Shown here one piece after another: positions 1-7,031 of a stretch of DNA of 19,698 nt. Made by a program: the position numbers and the translations under genes. Within the stretch, counting starts at the first letter, position 1, and each line of letters begins with the position of its first letter. The DNA comes from Ancylobacter novellus (lineage in GTDB: Bacteria; Pseudomonadota; Alphaproteobacteria; Rhizobiales; Xanthobacteraceae). The stretch lies in the NCBI GenBank assembly GCA_003241485.1, contig QFQD01000067.1, forward strand, positions 1 to 19,698, read 5' to 3'. The notes beneath the pieces are model-generated. The model made no database searches, was not told where the DNA came from, and saw only the letters and a program-made list of their open reading frames with translations.

Positions 1-851
1 TCGCGCAGGAAGGTGGGCGGCGGGCCCGGCTCGAAAGCCTCGGGCGGCGGCGCCTCGCGCGCGACAAGCGGTTCGGGCGCACGAGGCTCCGGAGCCCGCG
101 GTTCGCTGATTCTCGGCTCGCTGATTCTCGGCTCGCTGATCCTCGGCTCGGACGCACGCGGCTCGCCGAAGCGCAGTTCCGGAAGACGCGGCTCGACGGG
201 GCGCGGCTCGCTGCCGAAGCCACCGGCCAGCGGGCGCTCGCTCGCGCCCGCCGCGGCGCCCGTCCGCAGGAACGACGGCAGATCGCGACGCGGGGTCTCG
301 CCCGCGGGGCGGAAGGGAGGCAGCGGATCGAAATCCGGCGCGGGTTCGGGCGCCGGCACGGGCTCGAAAGTCGGCTCGTCCTGAAGCGCCGGCTCCGCCT
401 CGGCCTCCCGCTTGCGGCGGAACCAGGAAGGCAGCCCGGCGCGTCCCGCCTTGGCGTCCTCCGCCTCCGGCGCGGCTACCGGTTCGTGCTCGGGCTCCAA
501 CTCCGGCTCGGCCGCGACCACGGGAGCGGGCGCCGCCGCTCGCTTCCTCTCGGGCAGCGGGGCGCTGATTGGCTCGAACTCCTCGACAACATCCAAAACC
601 GCCGCGCGCTCGGCAGGCTCGTCCTCGTCCACCTCGAAGTGCACGATGCCGTCGAGGCGCTGCGCGATGTCGACAAGCGCACGGTGGAGGAAGCCCAAGC
701 CGAGAAAAAGCAGGCCGCCGACGAACACGATGCTGCCGGCACCAAGAAAAGCCGCGCCCGACGTCGTCTCCGCCGAACTGAACCCTACCGCGCCGAGAAT
801 TAGACCGACAACGGCAACGGCGAGACCGACGCCTATGAAAACTGCACCCAT
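1..851 (-). CDS. Two-TM, Pro/Glu/Arg-rich membrane-anchored hypothetical protein (C-terminus off the left edge)
   Basis: The minus-strand frame is open from an ATG at 851 to the window edge, giving 283 codons without a stop. I do not recognise a family. Residues about 2-24 and 33-55 are two hydrophobic, Gly-rich membrane segments (MGAVFIGVGLAVAVVG starts the first). The rest is a long low-complexity tail rich in Glu, Pro, Ala and Arg, probably disordered and cytoplasmic, with a tandem pentapeptide run (E-P-R-[IA]-[SP]) near residues 225-260. The start has a GGAG Shine-Dalgarno at 859-862, 7 nt away. The plus-strand open frames here are GC-skew shadows: they give Ser/Gly/Arg composition and no membrane pattern. 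The tail may scaffold or bind a charged partner, but this is only a guess; the missing C-terminus could carry a recognisable domain. Confidence 0.75.
   Translation of the reverse strand, partial: MGAVFIGVGLAVAVVGLILGAVGFSSAETTSGAAFLGAGSIVFVGGLLFLGLGFLHRALVDIAQRLDGIVHFEVDEDEPAERAAVLDVVEEFEPISAPLPERKRAAAPAPVVAAEPELEPEHEPVAAPEAEDAKAGRAGLPSWFRRKREAEAEPALQDEPTFEPVPAPEPAPDFDPLPPFRPAGETPRRDLPSFLRTGAAAGASERPLAGGFGSEPRPVEPRLPELRFGEPRASEPRISEPRISEPRISEPRAPEPRAPEPLVAREAPPPEAFEPGPPPTFLR
106..150. repeat. Three tandem 15-bp units encoding a pentapeptide repeat
   Basis: Units 106-120 and 121-135 are identical (CTGATTCTCGGCTCG) and 136-150 differs at one base. On the minus strand each unit encodes an E-P-R-I-S type pentapeptide, and degenerate copies flank the core on both sides. 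The unit is an exact multiple of three, so copy-number change keeps the reading frame. It is a coding minisatellite, not a CRISPR or an attachment site. Confidence 0.9.
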
Positions 852-946
852 CCAACTACTCCGCGCGACCGATTCGTTTCGGCCTTGTTCAAGAGGACTT
901 TACGTCTACAGCGGCGTTTACGAAAGCCGTGCCGAAATTCGTCAGG

Positions 947-952
947 ATTATA
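947..952 (-). promoter_or_regulatory. Candidate -10 box for the left-edge membrane protein
   Basis: A perfect TATAAT lies on the minus strand about 95 bp upstream of the ATG at 851. I see no good -35 at 16-18 nt spacing, so this could be an activator-dependent promoter or a chance match in the locally less GC-rich stretch. Confidence 0.3.
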
Positions 953-1013
953 CGTGCAGCCCAACCGCCGAAGCGGGCGGCGAGAAGAATTTGGGCGCGC
1001 GCGATGCTTTTGG

Positions 1014-1042
1014 TTGTCCGCCGCCGCGCAGCGCCCTATCTA
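1014..1042 (+). promoter_or_regulatory. Candidate sigma-70 promoter of the superoxide dismutase gene
   Basis: TTGTCC (1014-1019), a 17-nt spacer and TATCTA (1037-1042) fit a housekeeping promoter. Transcription would begin near 1049, leaving a leader of about 80 nt before the ATG at 1130. No clear regulator site was seen. Confidence 0.4.
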
Positions 1043-1129
1043 ATCGGAGCCGATCTTTCGCGGTGTCCCTGCACCCGCGGAGGGCGCCGTGATGGCGCGG
1101 CCGAATTTCATTCTGCGGAGACAGATTCG

Positions 1130-1726
1130 ATGTCCTTCACGCTTCCCGAACTTCCCTATTCCTATGATGCCCTTGCGCCCTACATGTCGCGCGAGACCCT
1201 GGAATATCATCACGACAAGCACCATCAGGCCTATGTCACCAACGGCAACAACCTGCTGAAGGGCACTGAGTGGGAAGGCAAGTCGCTGGAGGAGATCGTC
1301 AAGGGTTCCTTCGGCAAGAATGCCGGCCTGTTCAACAATGCCGGCCAGCACTACAACCACCTGCACTTCTGGAACTGGATGAAGCCCAATGGTGGCGGCG
1401 CCATTCCCGGCGAGCTTGAGAAGAAGATCGTCGCGGATCTCGGCTCGGTCGAGAAGTTCAAGGAAGACTTCATCCAGGCCGGCGTCACCCAGTTCGGCTC
1501 GGGCTGGGCGTGGCTCGCGGTGAAGGACGGCAAGCTCGTCATCGCCAAGAGCGCCAATGGCGAAAGCCCGCTGGTGACCGGCGCGACCCCGATCCTCGGC
1601 GTCGACGTGTGGGAACACTCCTACTACATCGACTACCGCAACCGCCGCCCGGACTACCTCAAGGCGTTCGTCGAGAACCTCGTGAACTGGGACTACGTGG
1701 CCGAGCTCTATTCCAAGGCCGTCTGA
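1130..1726 (+). CDS. sodB: Superoxide dismutase, Fe/Mn family, Fe-type signature
   Basis: This 198-residue protein is a full-length Fe/Mn superoxide dismutase, which converts superoxide to oxygen and hydrogen peroxide. The four metal ligands are visible: His27 (EYHHDKHHQAYV), His77 (NNAGQHYNH), Asp159 and His163 (VDVWEHSYYIDYRN). Gln73, in NNAGQ, is the N-terminal-domain glutamine typical of iron enzymes; manganese enzymes usually have Gly there and place the glutamine later. Metal use cannot be fixed from sequence and some alphaproteobacterial members are cambialistic. No signal peptide is seen, so it is cytoplasmic. The ATG at 1130 is preferred to longer in-frame starts because homology begins there and GGAG (1117-1120) sits 9 nt upstream. 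It is a single-gene unit with its own terminator. Confidence 0.96.
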   Translation: MSFTLPELPYSYDALAPYMSRETLEYHHDKHHQAYVTNGNNLLKGTEWEGKSLEEIVKGSFGKNAGLFNNAGQHYNHLHFWNWMKPNGGGAIPGELEKKIVADLGSVEKFKEDFIQAGVTQFGSGWAWLAVKDGKLVIAKSANGESPLVTGATPILGVDVWEHSYYIDYRNRRPDYLKAFVENLVNWDYVAELYSKAV

Positions 1727-1750
1727 GCCTAAGCGAGCCTGACATGCGCG

Positions 1751-1782
1751 AAGGCGTCGGCCCCCGTGGCCGGCGCCTTTTG
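1751..1782 (+). terminator. Rho-independent terminator after sodB
   Basis: Arms 1751-1762 and 1768-1779 pair over 12 bp with one mismatch around the loop CCCGT, followed by a short T run. It begins 24 bp after the sodB stop and may also serve the convergent gene that ends at 1793. Confidence 0.85.
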
Positions 1783-1792
1783 CATGTGCGCG

Positions 1793-2140
1793 TCAGCCGG
1801 CATAGGGCCGGCGCGGCGCCGGCTGGTCGCTGCGGATGCAGTAGTCGTTCCAGAAATTGTACTGGAACGTGGAGCGCCACTGGTACAGCCAGTTGTCGCA
1901 CTCGGCCTTGGTCCGGAAGCACCCCGACACGGTGCGGGTCTGGATGCGCTCCTCATAGACGCCCCACTGGCGCTGGCCGGTGAAGTGGCCATACCAGAGC
2001 TTGGACGGCGGAATCGTCTTCGCCATGGCGACACAGTCGCCACCCGGAAAGGCGCCGGTGAATTCGTAGGCACGGGCCAGTGGGCTCGCCATAACGGCAA
2101 AGCCGATCGCCACAAGGCCGACCCAGACGACGTGTCTCAT
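1793..2140 (-). CDS. Small secreted four-cysteine hypothetical protein
   Basis: This 115-residue protein has a clear Sec signal peptide (MRHVVWVGLVAIGFAV..., cleavage likely after ARA at about residue 24). The mature part has four cysteines (36, 74, 81, 101), enough for two disulfides in the periplasm, and many aromatic residues (W49, W59, W84, W88, W97). I do not recognise the family or a catalytic motif. The ATG at 2140 is chosen over an earlier in-frame ATG at 2197 because the signal peptide starts there and a GGGAGCGGAG purine stretch sits just upstream. It lies 57 bp downstream of, and in the same direction as, the ZntB/CorA-like gene, so the two may share a transcript. A link to metal transport is only inference from position. 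Confidence 0.75.
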   Translation of the reverse strand: MRHVVWVGLVAIGFAVMASPLARAYEFTGAFPGGDCVAMAKTIPPSKLWYGHFTGQRQWGVYEERIQTRTVSGCFRTKAECDNWLYQWRSTFQYNFWNDYCIRSDQPAPRRPYAG

Positions 2141-2197
2141 GCTCCGCTCCCTCGCCTTTTCGTGCTGGCGCTCATTCTGGGCGAACTGGCTAGCCAA

Positions 2198-3184
2198 CTA
2201 AAGCCAGCGGATCATCCGTAGCAGCGCGACCAGCCCGGCCCCCAGCAATCCTGCAATGAGCGTAACCGCCCAGAAGCCGTTTGGGTCCTGCGCGCCGGGG
2301 ATGCCCTCCACATTCATACCCATCAACCCGGTGATGAGCGTCATCGGCGCAAAAACCACCGTCACCGCCGCGAGCACGAGCATGGAATGGTTCATCTGCT
2401 CGGCGCGGCGTTCAACCATCTGGTCGTAGATGACTGCCGCGCGGTCGCGCACGGAATCGAGTTCCTCGGCGAAGCGCGTCACCCGGTCCGCCGCCTCGCG
2501 CAGCCGGTTGCGGTCGCGCGCGGTCAGCCAGTCGGCGTCCTCCAGCGAGAAATGGTTCAGCGCCTCGCGCTGCGGCGCGATATAGCGGCGCAGGATGATG
2601 GCGACCCGGCGCACCTCGGAAACCTTCATGCTGAGGTTCGACAGGGTGGCGCTGAGCACCAGTTCCTCCAGCTCGTCCGCCTGCTCGGCCAGTGCGGTGA
2701 TGACGGTATCCATACGGTCGACGAGCCGCATGGAGAGGTCGGCGACAAATTCCCCCGGCGTGCGGGGCGCACGTCCGCGCTGGATGGCGTCCTCGAAATC
2801 GCCGACGGCGGAGAGCGCGCGCTTGCGCACCGAGACGATGCGGTTCGGCTCCACCCAGAACCGGATCGAGTGCATCTCATCCGGCAGCGAATAGGGCATC
2901 AGGTTGATGCCGCGCAGGTTCAGGAACGCCCCATTGTCGAACAGCGCACAGCGCGGGCGGGTCTCGGCGGCGGTCAGCGATTCGATGATAGATGGATCGA
3001 TCCGGCTTTCATCGGAGAGCCAGTTCTGTCCGTGCCGATGGTCGAGCTGTTGCAGGCTGATCCACTGGAAGGCGCTGCCCGTGGGTGGCCCGGCATGAAT
3101 CTCATCCCAGCCGATGCGGCGCGCGCTGCCGGCGCCATCGAAAATCCAGGCGGCGACAAGACCCTGGCTATCATAATCCAGCAA
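2198..3184 (-). CDS. zntB: CorA/ZntB-family divalent cation transporter
   Basis: A 328-residue CorA-superfamily protein. The large N-terminal cytoplasmic domain is followed by a long helical stretch and two C-terminal membrane segments. The first ends in the signature Gly-Met-Asn (289-291) within GLMGMNVEGIPG, where the trailing GIPG resembles ZntB rather than classic magnesium CorA. Such proteins form pentameric channels; zinc is the likeliest substrate but Mg, Ni or Co cannot be excluded. The frame can be extended to a TTG at 3265, but that start has no ribosome site. A TTG at 3182-3184 with GGGGAGAG (3191-3198) 6 nt upstream gives the usual ZntB length (about 327 residues), so I prefer it. 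An inverted repeat lies immediately upstream of that site. Confidence 0.87.
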   Translation of the reverse strand: MLDYDSQGLVAAWIFDGAGSARRIGWDEIHAGPPTGSAFQWISLQQLDHRHGQNWLSDESRIDPSIIESLTAAETRPRCALFDNGAFLNLRGINLMPYSLPDEMHSIRFWVEPNRIVSVRKRALSAVGDFEDAIQRGRAPRTPGEFVADLSMRLVDRMDTVITALAEQADELEELVLSATLSNLSMKVSEVRRVAIILRRYIAPQREALNHFSLEDADWLTARDRNRLREAADRVTRFAEELDSVRDRAAVIYDQMVERRAEQMNHSMLVLAAVTVVFAPMTLITGLMGMNVEGIPGAQDPNGFWAVTLIAGLLGAGLVALLRMIRWL

Positions 3185-3202
3185 TGGCTGCTCTCCCCGG
3201 CA

Positions 3203-3218
3203 CCGGCATGAATGCCGG
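3203..3218. promoter_or_regulatory. Inverted repeat in the leader of the ZntB/CorA-like gene
   Basis: CCGGCAT-GA-ATGCCGG is a perfect 7-bp inverted repeat, centred about 26 bp upstream of the preferred TTG start and abutting its Shine-Dalgarno. It could be a repressor operator or part of an mRNA leader structure. Its position also argues against translation starting further upstream. Confidence 0.35.
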
Positions 3219-3365
3219 ATGAACGCCCCCACTGGAATGCGTTCAGTTTGATGAACCTTTTGCAACAGGCGGTTCAGGTCGGGGCCAGCCGGCGAGGATT
3301 AGGTTCATCCCCATCAGACGGCCATCCCGGCCGCGAGCGAATACAGAGTTCTCACGAGGACCGCC

Positions 3366-3788
3366 ATGATCGGCTTCGCCAAGCACACCAAGATCGCCGC
3401 GCTTGCCCTTGCGGGCGTCACGCTGGCGTCGGTTCCTTCCTATGCCCGCAACAACACCGGCGCCGCCATTGCCGCCGGCGTGGTGGGCGGCCTGCTCATC
3501 GGCGGCATCGCCGCCGCAGCGGCCAGCGACAATTACGGCCCGCCCCCTCCCCCCGCCTATGGCCCGGGCTATGGCGGCGGCTACTACGGTGGAGGTTATG
3601 GCGGCGGCTATGGTGGTGGATATGGTGGCGGCTACGCCCCGCGCTACGCGCCGGCCTACGGTTCCGGCTATGGCGGGGGCTACGACGGGGGCTATCGCCG
3701 CTATCGGCCGCGCTGCTGGATCGAGACCCAGACCTACTACAATCGCTGGGGCCATCTGCGTTCGCGCGATGTGGAAGTCTGCCGCTGA
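3366..3788 (+). CDS. Secreted Gly/Tyr-rich protein with glycine-zipper segment
   Basis: A 140-residue envelope protein of unknown function. It has a signal peptide (residues 1 to about 28, ending PSYARN), then a Gly/Ala hydrophobic segment (GAAIAAGVVGGLLIGGIAAA) that could be membrane-embedded or a glycine zipper. A Pro-rich link leads to a long GGGY-repeat region (about residues 65-110), and a conserved-looking tail carries Cys117 and Cys139 (PRCWIETQTYYNRWG ... VEVCR). Short secreted proteins of this build are common in Rhizobiales; the role is not established, though surface or matrix association is plausible. GAGGA sits 7 nt before the ATG. The Gly-Tyr repeats are coding, with varied third bases. 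Confidence 0.85.
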   Translation: MIGFAKHTKIAALALAGVTLASVPSYARNNTGAAIAAGVVGGLLIGGIAAAAASDNYGPPPPPAYGPGYGGGYYGGGYGGGYGGGYGGGYAPRYAPAYGSGYGGGYDGGYRRYRPRCWIETQTYYNRWGHLRSRDVEVCR

Positions 3789-3811
3789 ACGCGGTTCAAC
3801 AGATGCTACGG

Positions 3812-3837
3812 GGCGGCGGAGCGATCCGCCGCCTTTT
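3812..3837 (+). terminator. Rho-independent terminator of the Gly/Tyr-rich gene
   Basis: GGCGGCGGA (3812-3820), loop GCGA, TCCGCCGCC (3825-3833), then TTTT. The stem is a perfect 9 bp. The T run is only on the plus-strand side, so it serves the upstream gene rather than folK. Confidence 0.88.
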
Positions 3838-3845
3838 CGTCGTGC

Positions 3846-4397
3846 TCAGCCTTCCGCTGGCTGCGGATCGACCTTCTCGATGCCGGCGCGATCCAGCGTC
3901 TCCAGCGCCTGCCGTACCGAAACACCCTGCACGACGAGATCGGGCGCCAGTTCCGCCAGCGGAATGAGCGCGAAAGCCCGCTCCATCATGCGCGGATGCG
4001 GAATTTCGAGATCCGCCTCAGCCACAACCTCATCGCCATAGAGCAGGATGTCGATGTCGATGGTACGCGGACCGAAGCGCACCTCGCGGGTGCGGTCGCG
4101 CCCGAAGGCGTGCTCGACGCCGAGCAGCATGTTGAGCAGTTCCCGCGCCGAGAGCTCGGTCTCCACCGCCACCACCATGTTGAGATAGGGGCCTTGCGGC
4201 ACCGGTCCCCAGGGCGGCGTCTGGTAGAGCGAGGAGCGGGCGACGATCTTGAGGCCGGTGCGGGCGATGAGGCCGACCGCCTTCGCCATCGTGCCGGCGC
4301 GGTCCCCGAGATTCGAGCCGAGGCAGAGATAGGCGATACGCTTCTCGACCTTGCGCGGGCGGCGGACGAAGAATTCCGGCGCGGTGTTATGCGGCAT
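3846..4397 (-). CDS. folK: 2-amino-4-hydroxy-6-hydroxymethyldihydropteridine pyrophosphokinase (HPPK)
   Basis: This 183-residue enzyme transfers pyrophosphate from ATP to 6-hydroxymethyl-dihydropterin, the step before dihydropteroate synthase in folate synthesis. The sequence shows the family signatures LCLGSNLGDR (24-33), the pterin and ATP loop QTPPWGPVPQGPYLN (59-73), and FGPRTIDIDILLYG (108-121), whose Asp114 and Asp116 are the magnesium ligands. About 19 residues precede the usual HPPK start and are basic. The ATG at 4397 overlaps the end of folP by 11 bp, and its Shine-Dalgarno GGAGG (4407-4411) lies inside folP, so the two are translationally coupled. folB, often found between these genes in related bacteria, is absent. 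Confidence 0.95.
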   Translation of the reverse strand: MPHNTAPEFFVRRPRKVEKRIAYLCLGSNLGDRAGTMAKAVGLIARTGLKIVARSSLYQTPPWGPVPQGPYLNMVVAVETELSARELLNMLLGVEHAFGRDRTREVRFGPRTIDIDILLYGDEVVAEADLEIPHPRMMERAFALIPLAELAPDLVVQGVSVRQALETLDRAGIEKVDPQPAEG

Positions 4398-5229
4398 GGA
4401 GGATCGCCTCCGTCACCCGCGCCGCCTGCACATGGGCCGCCACGTCATGCACGCGGATCATCGCGCAGCCGGCCATGATGCCGATGACGTTGGAGGCGAT
4501 GGTGCCCGGCAGCCGCTCGGCCGGCGTGGTCTCGATCACCTTGCCGATGAGCGATTTGCGCGAGGTGCCGAGCAGAACCGGGAAGCCGAGCTTGCCGATC
4601 TCGCCGAGCGAGGCCAGCGCCTTCAGGTTCTGCTCGAACGTCTTTCCGAAGCCGATGCCCGGATCGAGGCTGATGCGCTCGGGACGGATGCCGGCCCGTG
4701 CCGCGCGCTCCAGCGCCTGCTCGAAAAAACCCAGCATGTCGGCGAGGATGTCGACGCTGCCATCGACCACCGCGCGATTGTGCATGGCGACCACGCCCGC
4801 CTCATGCGTCGCGGCGACGCGCGCCATGTCGGGGTCGCCCATCAGCCCCCAGATGTCGTTGACGATGGCCGCGCCCGCCTTCAGCGCCGCCTCGGCCACC
4901 GCCGCCTTCTGCGTGTCGATGGAGAGCGGCACCGGCAGCTCCGCCAGCGCCTCGATCGCCGGCAGCACGCGCCGTAGCTCTTCCTCCACCGGCACCGGCG
5001 TATGGCCGGGCCGCGTCGATTCTCCGCCAATGTCGATGATGTCGGCCCCCTCGGCCACCATCCGCCGCGCATTGGTGAGCGCGTCGGCCAGCGCCGCGCT
5101 GCGCCCCCCATCGGAGAAGGAATCGGGCGTGACATTGAGAATGCCCATCACCAGCGTGCGGCCGGCATAGTCGAGCCGGCGTCCGCGCGCGTCGAAAATG
5201 CGCTGGGTGGGCGGGGTGAGAGCGGCCAT
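4387..5229 (-). CDS. folP: Dihydropteroate synthase
   Basis: This 280-residue TIM-barrel enzyme condenses dihydropterin pyrophosphate with p-aminobenzoate to dihydropteroate, and is the sulfonamide target. Family motifs are present in order: GILNVTPDSFSDGG (29-42), DIIDIGGESTRPG (63-75), PLSIDTQK, the AIVNDIWG strand, LDPGIGFGKT, GTSRKSLIG near residue 220, and a C-terminal RVHDVAAH. The ATG at 5229 is chosen because the family N-terminus begins there; the ribosome site (GGAA) is weak. Although the same frame is open far upstream, that part is antisense to the ATPase gene at 5392-7026 and has no homology pattern. folK follows with an 11-bp overlap. Confidence 0.96.
   Translation of the reverse strand: MAALTPPTQRIFDARGRRLDYAGRTLVMGILNVTPDSFSDGGRSAALADALTNARRMVAEGADIIDIGGESTRPGHTPVPVEEELRRVLPAIEALAELPVPLSIDTQKAAVAEAALKAGAAIVNDIWGLMGDPDMARVAATHEAGVVAMHNRAVVDGSVDILADMLGFFEQALERAARAGIRPERISLDPGIGFGKTFEQNLKALASLGEIGKLGFPVLLGTSRKSLIGKVIETTPAERLPGTIASNVIGIMAGCAMIRVHDVAAHVQAARVTEAILHAA
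4398..4411 (-). promoter_or_regulatory. Hairpin masking the folK Shine-Dalgarno
   Basis: In the folP-folK mRNA, GGAGG (4411-4407) can pair with CCTCC (4402-4398) around a CGAT loop, directly before the folK ATG. This would hide the folK ribosome site unless a ribosome finishing folP (stop at 4387-4389) melts it. The pairing is seen in sequence; the coupling mechanism is inferred. Confidence 0.45.
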
Positions 5230-5332
5230 GGCATTTCCGGCAGTGAGGTTCTTGGCTCTTCCAAATCGCGCGCCGCGCGGCGGAAGGCAAGCGCCCGCTG
5301 GCACTCCCCACCATTTGACCGCGCCGCCCCGC

Positions 5333-5361
5333 TTGCCGAACCGCGTGCGGCGCGCTCTAAA
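5333..5361 (+). promoter_or_regulatory. Candidate promoter of the HerA-like/M20/aminotransferase run
   Basis: TTGCCG (5333-5338), 17-nt spacer, TCTAAA (5356-5361). Transcription would start near 5368, giving a leader of about 24 nt with GGGAG (5381-5385) before the ATG at 5392. Confidence 0.4.
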
Positions 5362-5391
5362 GGTGGCCGTCAGTTGGCGCGGGAGACGGCT

Positions 5392-7026
5392 ATGTCCGGG
5401 GACATCGACGGCAAGATATTCGTCGGCAAAAGCGAAAAGCCCGAATACGTCACCTTGAAGCTCGCCAACCGGCACGGCCTCGCCACCGGTGCCACCGGCA
5501 CCGGCAAGACGGTGACGCTGCAGACGCTGGCGGAAGGCTTTTCGCGCGCCGGCGTTCCTGTCTTCGCCGCCGACATCAAGGGCGACCTCTCCGGCATCGC
5601 CATGCCGGGCGAGGGCCAGGAATGGATCCTCAAGCGCTGCGAGGAAATCGGCATCGACTATGTGCCGGACGAATTCCCGGTCATCTTCTGGGACCTGTTC
5701 GGCGAGCAGGGGCATCCCGTCCGTGCCACCGTGTCGGAAATGGGCCCGCTGCTGCTGGCGCGGCTGATGAACCTCAACGACGTACAGGAAGGCGTGCTCA
5801 ACGTCGTTTTCCGCATCGCCGACGAGCAGGGCCTGCTGCTCTTGGACCTCAAGGACCTGCGCGCCATGCTCGCCTTCGTGGCGGAGAACGCGGCCAAGCT
5901 CACCACCACCTATGGCAATGTCTCTTCCGCCACGGTCGGCACCATCCAGCGCCAGTTGCTGGTGCTGGAGAACCAGGGCGCCGACAAGTTCTTCGGCGAG
6001 CCGGCTCTCGACATCAAGGACCTGATGCGCGTCGACCGGCGCTCGGGCTACGGCACGATCAGCATCCTGGCCGCCGACAAGCTGATGGGCGCGCCCCAGC
6101 TTTACGCCTCGTTCCTGCTGTGGCTGCTCTCGGAACTGTTCGAGGAGCTGCCCGAGGTGGGCGACCCCGACAAGCCGAAGGTGGTGTTCTTCTTCGACGA
6201 GGCGCATCTGCTGTTCGACGACGCGCCCAAGGCGTTGCTGCAGAAGATCGAACAGGTGGTGCGCCTCATCCGCTCCAAGGGCGTCGGCGTCTATTTCGTC
6301 ACGCAGAACCCGCTCGACGTGCCTGAAAGCGTGCTGGCCCAGCTGGGCAACCGCGTGCAGCACGCGCTGCGCGCCTTCACCCCACGCGACCAGAAGGCGG
6401 TAAAGGCCGCCGCCGACACCTTCCGCCCCAACCCGAAGCTCAACACCGCACAGGTCATCACCGAGCTCGGCAAGGGCGAGGCGCTGGTCTCCATGCTGGA
6501 GGGCAACGGCACGCCCTCCATGGTCGAGCGCACGCTCATTGCCCCGCCCGCCGGGCGCGTCGGCCCCATCACCCCGGAACTGCGCAAGGTGGCGATCGCC
6601 AACAGTCCGGTCCGCGGGATCTATGACGAGACGCTCGACCGCGAGTCGGCCTATGAGATGCTGGCCAAGCGCGCCGAGGAAAGCGCGCCGCCGGCGGCGC
6701 CGCAGAAGCCGGGCGCCCCCACCTCCACCACGACGCCGACCGAGGCCGGCGCGGCATCCGGTGGCGGCTGGCTCGACAGCATCCTTGGCGGCATTCTCGG
6801 CAAGCCCTCGCGCGGCCGCATGAGCGTTGGCGAGCAGGTCACCCGGCAGGTGGCGCGCGAGGTCACCAATCAGGTGACCAAGGCGATCCTGCGCAACGTT
6901 CTGGGCGGGCGCGCACGCGCCACCGGCGCCGTGTCCTCCACCGCGCGCCGCGCGACCTCCAACGACGATTTCGCGCAGATGTTCGACGACTTTACGGGCA
7001 GCAAGCCCACCAACAGCCGCAAGTGA
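5392..7026 (+). CDS. HerA-like DUF853-family P-loop ATPase
   Basis: A 544-residue ATPase of the HerA/FtsK-like clan annotated as DUF853 (helicase HerA-like C-terminal). Walker A is GATGTGKT (33-40) and Walker B is VVFFFDEAH (264-272), with Asp269-Glu270. A conserved VYFVTQNPLDVPE motif follows, likely sensor/arginine-finger region. The C-terminal third has a Pro/Ala linker and then an amphipathic Gly/Val/Arg tail (GEQVTRQVAREVTNQVTKAI), typical of the family. The cellular role of DUF853 proteins is not well established; DNA translocation is inferred from fold. The ATG at 5392 has GGGAG 6 nt upstream; longer in-frame starts run back over folP and its leader. Its TGA overlaps or nearly touches the next gene, suggesting an operon. 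Confidence 0.93.
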   Translation: MSGDIDGKIFVGKSEKPEYVTLKLANRHGLATGATGTGKTVTLQTLAEGFSRAGVPVFAADIKGDLSGIAMPGEGQEWILKRCEEIGIDYVPDEFPVIFWDLFGEQGHPVRATVSEMGPLLLARLMNLNDVQEGVLNVVFRIADEQGLLLLDLKDLRAMLAFVAENAAKLTTTYGNVSSATVGTIQRQLLVLENQGADKFFGEPALDIKDLMRVDRRSGYGTISILAADKLMGAPQLYASFLLWLLSELFEELPEVGDPDKPKVVFFFDEAHLLFDDAPKALLQKIEQVVRLIRSKGVGVYFVTQNPLDVPESVLAQLGNRVQHALRAFTPRDQKAVKAAADTFRPNPKLNTAQVITELGKGEALVSMLEGNGTPSMVERTLIAPPAGRVGPITPELRKVAIANSPVRGIYDETLDRESAYEMLAKRAEESAPPAAPQKPGAPTSTTTPTEAGAASGGGWLDSILGGILGKPSRGRMSVGEQVTRQVAREVTNQVTKAILRNVLGGRARATGAVSSTARRATSNDDFAQMFDDFTGSKPTNSRK

Positions 7027-7031
7027 ATCCC

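Noticed and set aside
12..384. Plus-strand Ser/Gly-rich frame with repeated LILGS units
   Set aside because: It is the mirror of the minus-strand Pro/Glu-rich tail, whose frame stays open for 283 codons from a good start with two membrane helices.
3570..3690. Short direct repeats that might suggest a CRISPR or satellite
   Set aside because: They encode the GGGY repeats of the secreted protein, with no equal-length unique spacers.
4387..6363. Minus-strand frame of 658 codons spanning folP and the region opposite the HerA-like ATPase
   Set aside because: Only the folP part has family motifs; the rest is His/Arg/Leu-rich antisense of a well-supported ATPase gene.
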